Assembly: GCF_038562635.1 (NCBI RefSeq)
Contig: NZ_JBCFBO010000003.1
Coordinates: 160,491-224,490, forward strand
Length of the DNA stretch: 64,000 bases
Direction: 5' to 3'
From: Methanobacterium sp.
Lineage (GTDB): Archaea; Methanobacteriota; Methanobacteria; Methanobacteriales; Methanobacteriaceae
Below the pieces are notes generated by a model. That model searched no databases and was not told where the DNA came from. It worked only from the letters and a program-made list of their open reading frames with translations. Positions 36,736-45,670 of the stretch are shown in pieces (the first letter of the stretch is position 1; each line of letters starts with the position of its first letter). A program made the position numbers and the translations under genes.

Positions 36736-38997
36736 ATGAAGCGACTTTCGTTGCTTTTAGTGCTCCTTATTACATGTGGAGCACTCTTTAATGTAAATAC
36801 AATATATGCCACCACAGAAAATTCACAGATACCACCCAACTACGATGACACAAATCTTGTTCTTAACAATACAACAGATGCACAATCTAACGTGACTATT
36901 CAAAATACAACAGGACCTGCACAAAAAAATGCAACAGAACCTGTTAATAACACTACAGTGACGAACCAGTCCATGACTCCAAATTCAACAAGTTCCATCC
37001 AAAACAGTGGATTAACTCTTAAAAGCCTTAGCGCGACAAGCATCAAAGATTCTACCGACACCACAGGAGATAAATATAAAAATATTAGCGCAATTTGGCT
37101 AAACGCCGAAGACGCAGCTAATTTAAATGTAACTAAAATTAAAAACACCGGAATTACAGATATATTCGTTAAGTGTAATATTTATTCCAGCACTTACCAG
37201 AACACCCTGAAAAATATTGTATCCATGTTCAAAAACAGCGGAGTACGGATAAATGCATGGGTAACATGCTTTTTAGATGCAAACAGCAAATGGATCAACC
37301 CTGCAGGGACAACCTACACATACACTGTAAAAGTGACCAAAAAAGTTCCAGTAAAGACTCATTATAAATACTGGTACAAATCATGGTACAAATACAGGGG
37401 ACACTGGTACTACAAATGGAAATACGTCTGGAAAACCAAAACAACGTATAAAAATGTCACAACCACCCAAAAGAAAACAGGCTTAAATACCACCTATAAT
37501 ACCAAGGTCATAAATGCCACCACTAACATGGTTAAAAACTGTGGAATAGACGGTATTAACCTTGATTATTTACGCTATCCCGGAACAGCTTACAAATACA
37601 CTAACAGCTCGCAGATCATTACCTCTTTCGTTAAGAGTATTTACAATTCAGTAAAATCAATTAATTCATCAGTAGCAGTTTCAGCAGATTTAATGCCTGA
37701 GGGGAAAGTGAATGCATATTACTATGGACAGAATTACACTCAACTTGCAAAATATCTTGATTTCATGGTTCCGCTGGTTTATAAAGGTAATTTCGGATAC
37801 AACAGTTCAACAGGCACCAGCAGCAGTGGTAAAAATGGTACCAGCTGGATAGGTAGTTCGATAGCATATATAGTCAGCCAGTCAAATGGAACTCCAGTTG
37901 TAGCTGGCCTTCAAGCTTATCGTTCAGCAAACAACCAAACTGCAATACCTGTAAATGAATTACAAAACGATATAAACTCAGCTGTAAAAAATGGCGCATC
38001 TGGATATGCATTATTCAGATACGGTAAAATAACAGAGGCTTTCTTCAAAAATTCGGCTTCAATTACATTCACTTCAGAGCAGATTCAAAATGCTGCAGCA
38101 AGTCTCAGAGCATATATCGAGACTAACAGCAAACTTCCAGCCTATGTGACAATTGGTACAACTCAAGTTTCGATTGAAGATCTGTTGAACTTGATGGTTA
38201 CAAACGTCTTACAGCTAAATAGTGGAAGTAAAACGCCTTTAACATTTAAAAACATAAGTTCACCAGGAAATCCAACAGGTGACCTTGTAACAGGGTCAAT
38301 AACAAAAACAGAATATCTAAACATCGCACAGAGAATCAAATCATTTATAGATGCAAACAATGCCGCACCAAACTATGCATCAAGTTCCCTTGGAAATATT
38401 CAGTATGAATCACTTGTTTACATGTACTCGAAGATACTGGATTTCTACAGTATCACCAACGGACTGCCAAATTATGTTTCAGTAAAGGCATGGACAGCAC
38501 TTACTCCAGTTATAGAATCAAGACCCGTGTATATAACCAGTGATAACATCATAAACACAGTAACTGATACTAACCGGACAAATACAATCGTCAATGCTTT
38601 AGAGGCATTAGGATTAACTGCAGTAAACTGGGGATTAGGTCCAAACAGCCATTACAGCGTGCTTCAAAACAGCACAGTCCCTGCAAATGCACTAATAGTA
38701 GATATATACGGCGGAGCATGTGCAGGTACCATATACGAAATGGGGCAGAGCTATTACAAAGCCATGGTTGGAACTAGAAAAGTATTCAGTGTCTGGTTGG
38801 CACCATACGCTACTGATATAACTAATTTAGCATGGCTGCCAAGGTCAAAAGATGATGATTTTGACCCTCCAAGCTTTACAGGGTTAGCAAATCCAGATCA
38901 GTATCTGGCAAGTAATGGATATGAATACATCTATTCAGGAGATTTAAGTGTCATAATAAACCGAATATACCAGGAAGCAACAGAACCTATTGAGTAA
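36736..38997 (+). CDS. Secreted glycoside hydrolase-like protein with pseudomurein-binding repeats
   Basis: This 753-residue wall protein starts at ATG 36736 (GGGAGG upstream; an earlier ATG at 36706 lacks one). After a signal peptide (LSLLLVLLITCGALFNVNTIYA) and a Thr/Asn-rich linker comes a TIM-barrel glycosidase-like domain (about 105-435) with GVRINAWVTCFLD, CGIDGINLDYLRYPG and FMVPLVYKGNFG. Within it sits a Tyr/Trp/Lys-rich insertion (about 205-240). Two pseudomurein-binding repeats follow, near 444-495 and 520-590 (VSIEDLLNLMVTNVLQL, IQYESLVYMYSKILDFY), then a C-terminal domain (about 601-753) with VDIYGGACAGTIYEMG, seen in other methanogen surface proteins. Probably remodels or binds the pseudomurein wall. 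Confidence 0.85.
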   Translation: MKRLSLLLVLLITCGALFNVNTIYATTENSQIPPNYDDTNLVLNNTTDAQSNVTIQNTTGPAQKNATEPVNNTTVTNQSMTPNSTSSIQNSGLTLKSLSATSIKDSTDTTGDKYKNISAIWLNAEDAANLNVTKIKNTGITDIFVKCNIYSSTYQNTLKNIVSMFKNSGVRINAWVTCFLDANSKWINPAGTTYTYTVKVTKKVPVKTHYKYWYKSWYKYRGHWYYKWKYVWKTKTTYKNVTTTQKKTGLNTTYNTKVINATTNMVKNCGIDGINLDYLRYPGTAYKYTNSSQIITSFVKSIYNSVKSINSSVAVSADLMPEGKVNAYYYGQNYTQLAKYLDFMVPLVYKGNFGYNSSTGTSSSGKNGTSWIGSSIAYIVSQSNGTPVVAGLQAYRSANNQTAIPVNELQNDINSAVKNGASGYALFRYGKITEAFFKNSASITFTSEQIQNAAASLRAYIETNSKLPAYVTIGTTQVSIEDLLNLMVTNVLQLNSGSKTPLTFKNISSPGNPTGDLVTGSITKTEYLNIAQRIKSFIDANNAAPNYASSSLGNIQYESLVYMYSKILDFYSITNGLPNYVSVKAWTALTPVIESRPVYITSDNIINTVTDTNRTNTIVNALEALGLTAVNWGLGPNSHYSVLQNSTVPANALIVDIYGGACAGTIYEMGQSYYKAMVGTRKVFSVWLAPYATDITNLAWLPRSKDDDFDPPSFTGLANPDQYLASNGYEYIYSGDLSVIINRIYQEATEPIE

Positions 38998-39085
38998 ATT
39001 AATTGGACATAAATAAAAAAAGTTGTGCCAATTTATTTACTTTTCCTATCTTTTTTAATTTAAAAAGTGATTTAAGATCATATGA

Positions 39086-40678
39086 CTACTTTTCAACCCT
39101 TTCTTTTTCTATAATATCTGGAGGAGGCTTAATAAACAAAGACAGTAACAGTCCAATAAACAGCAGGAAAGCAGAGGCTAAAATTGCAGCCTGCATCCCA
39201 AGACTATCAGAATTAAATGTAAGGGCAAAAAGTTTAGGGTCATCCATAATAGTCGACATATCCGGACTTAAAGTTTTTCCCACCCATGAATAAATATCAT
39301 GATTTAAAGCCTGCTGATTTTGATATACAGAATATTCAACAGGAAGTGTCGCTGCAACGTTAAAGTACAATGCCATAAAGAAAATTAATCCAATGGCAAC
39401 GGTTCCAATTGAAGATCCGACATTTATGAAAGTGTTGTGTATTCCAGAAGCCTCCCCAAGCTGTTTATCATCAACACTTGAGAGAACAATATTGGTAATG
39501 TTAGGGGTAGCTAGCCCCAAACCCATTCCCAGTATAAATAAACCAGGAATAAGATCCATCATATCTAAACTTGCAGGATACATGAACGCATAGTATAACA
39601 TCAAAATAGCAATGATAGACAAAGCAAATCCTATAACAACAAGATAATGGGCTTTAATATGTTTTGTAAGTTTACCAATACTTATTGCAAATATTGCACT
39701 CCCAATAGAAGTAGGTAACAAGATTAAACCTGTTACCAGAGCATTGACACCCCACCTTGTCTGCACATATACCGGTATGATGTAAAACAATCCTGCTAAA
39801 ATTAAAGCCAGGATCAATCGAGATAAGTTACCAAAAGTAAATGAGCGGTTTTTTAAGATACGCACATCCATAAATGGTTTTTTACCCTGTTTAATTAATC
39901 TTCTTTGGTAATAAAAGAAGATAAATAAAAATATGGCCCCAATCATGATCATTGACATGGCAAATGCAAAGCCAAGCGGATTTATAACGGTCCCATAATG
40001 ATTAACCCATGTAGCAGGGTTGTTCAACTGGAGTACACCAACTATAAACAGTAAAATTCCCGATGATGCAAGAAAGGCACCCCTGAGATTTAAATCAGAC
40101 CATTTCAATGTTATTTCAGATTCAGCAATGTCATATGATAATACAAGTATGGCCACCACAAATATAGTCTCTAAAGCGAAGCCCCACCTCCACGAATAGA
40201 ATGTGGTAAGGTAACCTCCCAATAATGGCCCTATTGCTGTCGCAGCTATATATAATGTAGATGAAAATCCCATTGCAAATGCCCGTTTAGACCCAGTGTA
40301 ATGAGCTGTGATTATGGATGATGTTGCAGGCAGCATTAACGCCGCACCAAAACCTTCTATTATAGACCAGCCCACCAGCAGCATAAGTGCATTTGTACTT
40401 AGGGCTGCAATTAATGCCCCCACGCCATAGATGATAGCTCCAGCTACAAAAGTCTTCTTCCTACCGATGACATCCTGCAATTTACCTCCAAATAACACAA
40501 AACAGCCCATTACAAGAGCATAAATGGCTATTATAGACTGTATATTGGCAAGAGTTGTATTCAAATCTTTTACAAGATATGTCATTGCCACGTTCATAAA
40601 TGTAGCATCTAAACCTATGATAAATAATGCTAAAGAAACAAAAATTAAAATTGACCATCCATAATTCGACTTGTTCAA
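39086..40678 (-). CDS. MFS transporter, DHA2 (EmrB/QacA) type
   Basis: The 530-residue transporter has about 14 hydrophobic segments and the family motifs: LDATFMNVAMTYL in helix 1, GGKLQDVIGRKKTF (motif A), WSIIEGFGAALMLPA (motif B) and IGPLLGGYLTTFYSWRWGFALE (motif C). An extra extracytoplasmic loop before the last helix (PVEYSVYQNQQALNHDIYSWVG) is typical of QacA-like proteins. The start is TTG at 40678 with a GGGGGAAGG block upstream. The small wHTH gene at 40951 lies divergently upstream and could be its regulator (inference). Confidence 0.88.
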   Translation of the reverse strand: MNKSNYGWSILIFVSLALFIIGLDATFMNVAMTYLVKDLNTTLANIQSIIAIYALVMGCFVLFGGKLQDVIGRKKTFVAGAIIYGVGALIAALSTNALMLLVGWSIIEGFGAALMLPATSSIITAHYTGSKRAFAMGFSSTLYIAATAIGPLLGGYLTTFYSWRWGFALETIFVVAILVLSYDIAESEITLKWSDLNLRGAFLASSGILLFIVGVLQLNNPATWVNHYGTVINPLGFAFAMSMIMIGAIFLFIFFYYQRRLIKQGKKPFMDVRILKNRSFTFGNLSRLILALILAGLFYIIPVYVQTRWGVNALVTGLILLPTSIGSAIFAISIGKLTKHIKAHYLVVIGFALSIIAILMLYYAFMYPASLDMMDLIPGLFILGMGLGLATPNITNIVLSSVDDKQLGEASGIHNTFINVGSSIGTVAIGLIFFMALYFNVAATLPVEYSVYQNQQALNHDIYSWVGKTLSPDMSTIMDDPKLFALTFNSDSLGMQAAILASAFLLFIGLLLSLFIKPPPDIIEKERVEK

Positions 40679-40810
40679 TATAAATGCCTTCCCCCATACT
40701 TATTTATATTTATGGTAATTTTCCCTTTATTTAAATATAACGGATTAAAGACCCGCCTATTTTTTTAATAACACAACCAATCCATGAATTTTATGATAGA
40801 AAAAGAGTAA

Positions 40811-40855
40811 TGAATTGGAACAGATTTGGACATAATTCGGGAAAAACTATTTTTA
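40811..40855 (+). promoter_or_regulatory. Conserved upstream element, copy B
   Basis: Similar to 29003-29051: ATGAATT, GGAA, GATTTGG, TAATTC, GGAAAAA and TATTTTTA occur in the same order and spacing, except for a two-base gap. It ends about 95 bases before the start of the wHTH gene at 40951. Confidence 0.45.
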
Positions 40856-40950
40856 AGCTTTTTTAGAAAATATAACTGAAACAGTGAGTTAAAATACAGA
40901 ATAACCAAAAAAAAATTTGATAATTAATTTAAAGACAAGAGGTGAATAAT

Positions 40951-41154
40951 TTGAAAGTAGAATGGAAAAATGAGGATTTAAAAAGTGAATTAATAATGAA
41001 CACACTTGAGTATCTAGGTAGAAACCAGAATGTTTCCATTAAAGACCTGGCAGATTACACCGGACAGGAATATATTTTAATAGCCTTTTTAATGCAGGAT
41101 CTGGAAAATAAAGGCATCATAAAATCAGAAAAAATTTTTAACCTGAATAAATAA
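40951..41154 (+). CDS. Small winged-helix DNA-binding protein (67 residues)
   Basis: The short product reads as a compact winged helix-turn-helix: NTLEYLGRNQNVSIKDLADYTG (helices 1-2), EYILIAFLMQDLENKGIIKSEK (recognition helix and wing). This arrangement is common in archaeal regulators of the MarR/ArsR/TrmB-like superfamily and stand-alone wHTH proteins. I use TTG at 40951 because AGGTGA lies five bases before it; the GTG at 40942 lies within that site. Possible regulator of the divergent MFS exporter. Confidence 0.65.
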   Translation: MKVEWKNEDLKSELIMNTLEYLGRNQNVSIKDLADYTGQEYILIAFLMQDLENKGIIKSEKIFNLNK

Positions 41155-41281
41155 GTTAAATTTAGCAAGATGTTTCAAATAAGAAATTAAATTTTAAATT
41201 ATCTAGAAAGTTATTTTTTTAAATATTAAAAAACTAATTTTATCTTGAAAAATCAGTTAATAAAGGAATATACTGTTTTAG

Positions 41282-41623
41282 TTATTTGAATAATAGCACT
41301 TTAAGCTCGCTCAAGTTATCCCCTATAAACTGTTCTGCCTTTGGATCTGCAAGTATTTTTAACTGTTCATGTCCTTTTTCAGGGTGAGATCTAGCTAATA
41401 ATTCCTGAAGCTCTGGAACCGGCATTTCAATGACTATTTTTATTTTCTCAATTTCTTCATCACTTAGCTGATCTTTATAGTTTTCTATTTGAGATCTAAA
41501 CTTTTTCACCACATTCATGTTTCTAGAAACAGCCATTTTTAATATTACAACTGGAACTTTGGTAAATAAGTCCACTACACCCATAACATCTTCTTCAGTT
41601 ATATTTCTTTCCTGAAACTCCAT
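41282..41623 (-). CDS. Hypothetical protein (113 residues)
   Basis: Not recognised. A helical, charged protein without cysteines or membrane helices. It contains VMGVVDLFTKVPVVILKMAVSRN and EKIKIVIEMPVPELQELLARSH. A GGGGTTT block precedes the ATG at 41623. Neighbours (wHTH, M24 peptidase) give no functional clue. Confidence 0.6.
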   Translation of the reverse strand: MEFQERNITEEDVMGVVDLFTKVPVVILKMAVSRNMNVVKKFRSQIENYKDQLSDEEIEKIKIVIEMPVPELQELLARSHPEKGHEQLKILADPKAEQFIGDNLSELKVLLFK

Positions 41624-41793
41624 TTAAAACCCCTTTTATAAATATTTAATATTGAACTACTTGATAATTTTAAACTGTATCTATTAGAACTTTTCCAATA
41701 TATTTTATTATGGATTAAAGCTATACATTTGATATAATCTTATTTAAAGAATATCACTTAATATGCATAAATAGAACAATAAAGGAGCAGAAT

Positions 41794-42984
41794 ATGAATA
41801 AAGTATCTTCAACTGAACTGGAAGACCGCATGACACGTTTTAAAACACAGATGGATATATCCAATCCAGAATGGGAAATAGCCGTAGTTTTCAGTAAAAT
41901 AAATCAATATTACTTTACAGGAACTATGCAGGATGGAATGCTACTTATTCCAAGAGACAGTGAAGCAACATTCTGGGTACGGCGTAGCTTTGAAAGGGCG
42001 ACTTATGAATCATTATTTTCACAGATAAAATCCATGAAAAGTTTTCGAGATGCTGCAAAAAGTGTAGATAAACTTCCAGACACAGTTTACCTTGAAACTG
42101 AAACAGTCCCATTGGCATTATATGGTCGGTTTCAAAAGCATTTTCCTTTTAAGGATGTTAAACCTGTAGATACCAGTATCGCTGCAGTAAGAGCTGTTAA
42201 AAGTGAATATGAACTGAGGTTAATGAGAAAAGCAGGTGAAATCCACCAGCGCGTGCTGGAAGATATAGTTCCAGAGATACTGGTTGAGGGAATGAGCGAA
42301 GCAGATCTTGCAGCAGAGCTGTTTAAAGTCATGGTAGATGAAGGATATCAGGGAATAACTCGTTTTGGCATGTTTGATACCGAAATGGTACTTGGCCATA
42401 TTGGTTTTGGTGAAAGTTCGATCTACCCATCTTATTTTGATGGGGCCAGTGGAAATTACGGGATGGGTCCGGCAGTGCCGCTTCTTGGAAGCCGTGAACG
42501 GAAGCTGAAGAAGGGAGATCTGGTATATATTGATATTGGATCCGGAGTAGAAGGCTACAATACAGATAAAACCACGACATACATGTTCGGCAGTTCTCTT
42601 CCCCAGTACGCCATAGATATCCACAAAAAATGTGTGGATATACAAAATGAAATAGCAGCAATGCTAAAACCTGGAGCAATTCCATCACAAATTTATAACC
42701 ACATAATGAACAGTTTAAACGATGATTTTCTACAGAATTTCATGGGATTTGGTAACCGCAAGGTCAAGTTTTTAGGCCATGGAATAGGTTTACTAATCGA
42801 TGAACTGCCGGTAATAGCAGAAAGATTTGATAGCCCCATTCAAGAAGGAATGACCTTTGCAGTAGAACCCAAAAATGGAATTAAAGATATTGGAATGGTA
42901 GGAATTGAAAACACATTTATAGTAACTGCTGCAGGCGGTAAAAGCATCACTGGAAATAACCCCGGCTTAATTCCAGTATTCTAA
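41794..42984 (+). CDS. M24 family Xaa-Pro peptidase / creatinase-like protein
   Basis: The 396-residue protein has the two-domain layout of prolidases and aminopeptidase P: a creatinase N-terminal domain (about 1-155) and a pita-bread M24 domain. The five metal ligands are visible: Asp in YIDIGSG, Asp in NTDKTTT, His in FLGHGIGL, Glu in AVEPKNG and Glu in GIENTF. It should be a dinuclear metallopeptidase cutting X-Pro bonds, or a related hydrolase. GGAGCAG precedes the ATG. It stands alone on the plus strand. Confidence 0.92.
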   Translation: MNKVSSTELEDRMTRFKTQMDISNPEWEIAVVFSKINQYYFTGTMQDGMLLIPRDSEATFWVRRSFERATYESLFSQIKSMKSFRDAAKSVDKLPDTVYLETETVPLALYGRFQKHFPFKDVKPVDTSIAAVRAVKSEYELRLMRKAGEIHQRVLEDIVPEILVEGMSEADLAAELFKVMVDEGYQGITRFGMFDTEMVLGHIGFGESSIYPSYFDGASGNYGMGPAVPLLGSRERKLKKGDLVYIDIGSGVEGYNTDKTTTYMFGSSLPQYAIDIHKKCVDIQNEIAAMLKPGAIPSQIYNHIMNSLNDDFLQNFMGFGNRKVKFLGHGIGLLIDELPVIAERFDSPIQEGMTFAVEPKNGIKDIGMVGIENTFIVTAAGGKSITGNNPGLIPVF

Positions 42985-43070
42985 TTTAAATTTCATATAA
43001 AATTAGGCTGAGTAAACTCAGTCATTATTTTTATTATTTAAAAAGTTAAAAAAAATTTTTATTTATAAAA

Positions 43071-43445
43071 TCAATCAGTACGCCGGTAATAGTGCCTCAA
43101 AGTCTCTGCAACCCGTTCTTCATCAAAATTTTCCTCACCCAAACAGCAGGAAGTTGATGATCCGTCCAGGCAAAAGTAAAGCGTAGGAGTTCCTGTTTCC
43201 AGATCGTTTTCTGCATAAATAGAGCAGTTTCTACATAAACATTCTTCTTTCCGGTCCAGATCAGGGCAATGTTCTATTCCAGATGCACAGTGCAGTGCAG
43301 GAAACTCTTTAGGTTCAATCAGCGAAGAGCCCAACGCCTCTTCTTGAAGAAGTAACACTTTATCATGTACACACTGGCTTTTTTGTACTTTACACTCAAG
43401 ACAGCGGCATTTTTCAATATTTTCCGCATTAAATTCGATTTCCAT
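43071..43445 (-). CDS. DUF2769-like cysteine-rich protein
   Basis: The 124-residue protein carries about 13 cysteines in clusters: CRCLECKVQKSQC, CASGIEHCPDLDRKEECLCRNC and FCLDGSSTSCCLG. The first cluster pattern (C-x-C-x2-C-x6-C) fits DUF2769, an archaeal domain presumed to bind metal or Fe-S. The rubredoxin gene lies 23 bases upstream on the same strand, so the two form an operon and probably share a redox role (inference). The start is ATG 43445 with GGTGGG upstream; an earlier GTG at 43457 lies within that site. Confidence 0.7.
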   Translation of the reverse strand: MEIEFNAENIEKCRCLECKVQKSQCVHDKVLLLQEEALGSSLIEPKEFPALHCASGIEHCPDLDRKEECLCRNCSIYAENDLETGTPTLYFCLDGSSTSCCLGEENFDEERVAETLRHYYRRTD

Positions 43446-43468
43446 ATTACCCACCAAAAAATTTCAAA

Positions 43469-43627
43469 TCATTCTAAAGGCTTAAACAGGAATTTTCCGG
43501 CTCGACATTTAGGGCATTTCCACCCTTTAGGTAAATCCTCAAAGGGTGTACCCGGCGCAATATTAGAACGTTCATCTCCCTTATCAGGATCGTATATGTA
43601 ACCACAAACAATACATTGATATTTCAT
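43469..43627 (-). CDS. Rubredoxin
   Basis: A complete 52-residue rubredoxin too short for many gene finders. The iron ligands are Cys5 and Cys8 (CIVCGYIYDP) and Cys38 and Cys41 (CPKCRAG). The family core PGTPFEDLPKGWKCPKC is intact. GGGAGGT lies before the ATG at 43627. Rubredoxins carry single electrons, for example to superoxide reductase, rubrerythrin or F420H2 oxidase in methanogens. The DUF2769-like gene follows on the same transcript. Confidence 0.97.
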   Translation of the reverse strand: MKYQCIVCGYIYDPDKGDERSNIAPGTPFEDLPKGWKCPKCRAGKFLFKPLE

Positions 43628-43822
43628 GGATTAACCTCCCTATGCTTTTAATCTTTTGTTTTTCATTCCATAAATTTTTAGCTATATCCTAAAAGAGTTA
43701 TATTCATTTGATGCATATGCTGTTTTTAAAATCAATGATGATAGACTTCATAAAGCATATTTCAAAAATAAATAAAAAAATAATTAAATTAATTAAAAAT
43801 AAAATGAGGGAAAATTTCCCCA

Positions 43823-44269
43823 CTATTTACTGTTAATTATTTCATTAACAGCGTCGTTAATTTCTTTATTCTGCATTAAGATGTTAGCGGCAGTTTGAAT
43901 ATCTTTATCCTGCATTAACTTACTAATTTCATCTTGAACGTCCTTATTTTGTATTAAGCTGCGTATCTGAAATCTAACGTTCTTGTTCTGCAAAATATCA
44001 ACAATTAAATTCTGAACATCGCTATTTTTAACTACATCAGTTATCTGCAGGTTATCCTGCATGAAATCTGCTTTTAACTTATTGATATCATTAGATATAT
44101 CTGGACTTGCATTTTGAATCTGAGTAAATGTGTTTTTAATTTCACTGTACACATTGGGATTCATATTCTGGATTTGATGCTCTATTGTGGAGTTACTTGA
44201 GTCAGCCGCGTATACTGGAACTGATCCAATAATTACTGCCAGAAGACAAAGCGTTACGATTTTGTTCAT
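43823..44269 (-). CDS. Secreted protein with 13-residue tandem repeats
   Basis: The 148-residue protein has a signal peptide (MNKIVTLCLLAVIIGSVPVYA, cleavage after A21-A22) and is largely helical. From about residue 82 the sequence repeats with a 13-residue period five times: NSDVQNLIVDILQ, NKNVRFQIRSLIQ, NKDVQDEISKLMQ, DKDIQTAANILMQ and NKEINDAVNEIIN. The consensus is (N/D)K(D/N/E)(V/I)Q plus alternating hydrophobics. The GGGGTGAT ribosome binding site is strong. No family recognised; a helical-solenoid surface protein is my inference. Confidence 0.75.
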   Translation of the reverse strand: MNKIVTLCLLAVIIGSVPVYAADSSNSTIEHQIQNMNPNVYSEIKNTFTQIQNASPDISNDINKLKADFMQDNLQITDVVKNSDVQNLIVDILQNKNVRFQIRSLIQNKDVQDEISKLMQDKDIQTAANILMQNKEINDAVNEIINSK

Positions 44270-44895
44270 TGAGTATCACCCCGTGCTTTAGATGTAACTT
44301 GAAATCATTGGCCCATTATATGCCTTTGATTATAAAAATAATTTTCCATATTTACAACATTTACAATCAGGCTCATTAAACCAGGTAAATACAAATTATA
44401 TGCGTAAATAATCTTTTTTAAGCATTAAAAAAGCTATAAAAAGCAATATAGATATCATACTAAACTAAGTTAAAAATTTTTAAGCTCTCCACCATATCAT
44501 CAATTTAAGCCATAATTAAACCATAATAAACCTATTTTAATATAATAAAAACTTAAAATAGGACTATAAACATGCATAATTATATAATACTAACTTAATT
44601 TTCTAAAATAAATATAAAAGCATCCTGATTTAATTTATATTAGCTATGAAGTTATTAAAAATTAAGCCATATAACTTTTACACTTAAAAAGGATTTAAAA
44701 TTAGATTTTATATACGATTCCCAATAAAAGGCCATTAATATGAGAAACACAACATGTCTTATTCTAGCACTTACTAACTCCAATTTTAATTTAGATCAAA
44801 ACATATAAATAAAAAGATTAAAAGATTTTTTTGTTCCAGCACATTGTGAATTAATAATTCATGCTTTTTAACAATTATCAACCGGTGGTGAAGGA
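44270..44895. other. Long intergenic region, nothing recognised
   Basis: About 625 bases, very AT-rich, between divergent genes for two exported proteins. I see no reading frame with a ribosome binding site and no structured repeat. It must contain both promoters. Confidence 0.4.
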
Positions 44896-45603
44896 TTGAA
44901 ATCAAAAACAGCGATAGTAATAGGTGCAATTATACTTCTTATAGCTGCAGCTTCAGCAGCTACTTTTTTACCAGGACAATCGCATAATGCCAGTGAAAAT
45001 TACTCAAACCAGCAGTCAACACCACAAGCAGAACAAACAAATGAGATAGGCCTAACTGTAAAAACCGACGGGAAAACCGTAGCAGTTCAAGCAACATCGG
45101 TTCCTGCAGATGTCCAGGTGCCATCTAAAATGATTACAGAAATGAAAAATAAAGCATACAATGACATTCAAAGCTATTCCAGTACTTCCAGCAGCTTAAA
45201 ATCAGACATGCAAACTATTGCAAAGAAATATAATTTTACGGCAAATGTTACCTTAACTTCACAATTTGGAACTAACCAACTGCCATTTTTAGCAATTGTA
45301 AGTGGAACTTCCATGATTCCAACTTTAAAAGATGGTCAGGAAGTTATAGCTCTCAAAACAAAAAATATCAAAATAGGAGATATAGTAATATCCAGACACC
45401 CTACCTACGGCCTTATAGTAAAAAGAGTGGCCACCATAGAAAACGGTAAAGTATATTTAAAAAGTGATAACAGGGAAATATCCAATTACATCAAAGAAAC
45501 AACACTTTCTGATGGAGTAGTAGAAATTTCAAACATTACAAAGACTCCACTTGATACATGGCGCTCCATAAGTGACATAGTGGGAGTAGTGAAAAATTAC
45601 TAA
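44896..45603 (+). CDS. Signal peptidase I (S26 family), Lys-type
   Basis: The 235-residue protein has an N-terminal membrane anchor (AIVIGAIILLIAAASAATFL), a linker of about 80 residues and the S26 catalytic core. The nucleophile is in SGTSMIPTLKDG (about residue 138), KIGDIVISRHP gives box C, YGLIVKRVATI places a Lys (about 175) where bacterial SPase I has its general base, and KSDNREIS is box E. Most archaeal enzymes have His at that Lys position, so a bacterial-like dyad would be unusual. The start is TTG with GGTGGTGAAGG upstream. Expected to cleave signal peptides of the many secreted proteins nearby. Confidence 0.82.
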   Translation: MKSKTAIVIGAIILLIAAASAATFLPGQSHNASENYSNQQSTPQAEQTNEIGLTVKTDGKTVAVQATSVPADVQVPSKMITEMKNKAYNDIQSYSSTSSSLKSDMQTIAKKYNFTANVTLTSQFGTNQLPFLAIVSGTSMIPTLKDGQEVIALKTKNIKIGDIVISRHPTYGLIVKRVATIENGKVYLKSDNREISNYIKETTLSDGVVEISNITKTPLDTWRSISDIVGVVKNY

Positions 45604-45629
45604 ATTTAAATTAAAGTAAAACTAAATAA

Positions 45630-45670
45630 GACTGATTAGCTAAATCAGTCCTTAAAGTTTTTTTTGTTTT
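45630..45670 (+). terminator. Hairpin and oligo-T terminator of the signal peptidase gene
   Basis: GACTGATT and AATCAGTC form an 8-bp stem with a five-base loop (45630-45650), followed by a T-rich run to 45670. This looks like a rho-independent-type terminator 27 bases after the stop codon. Confidence 0.7.
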
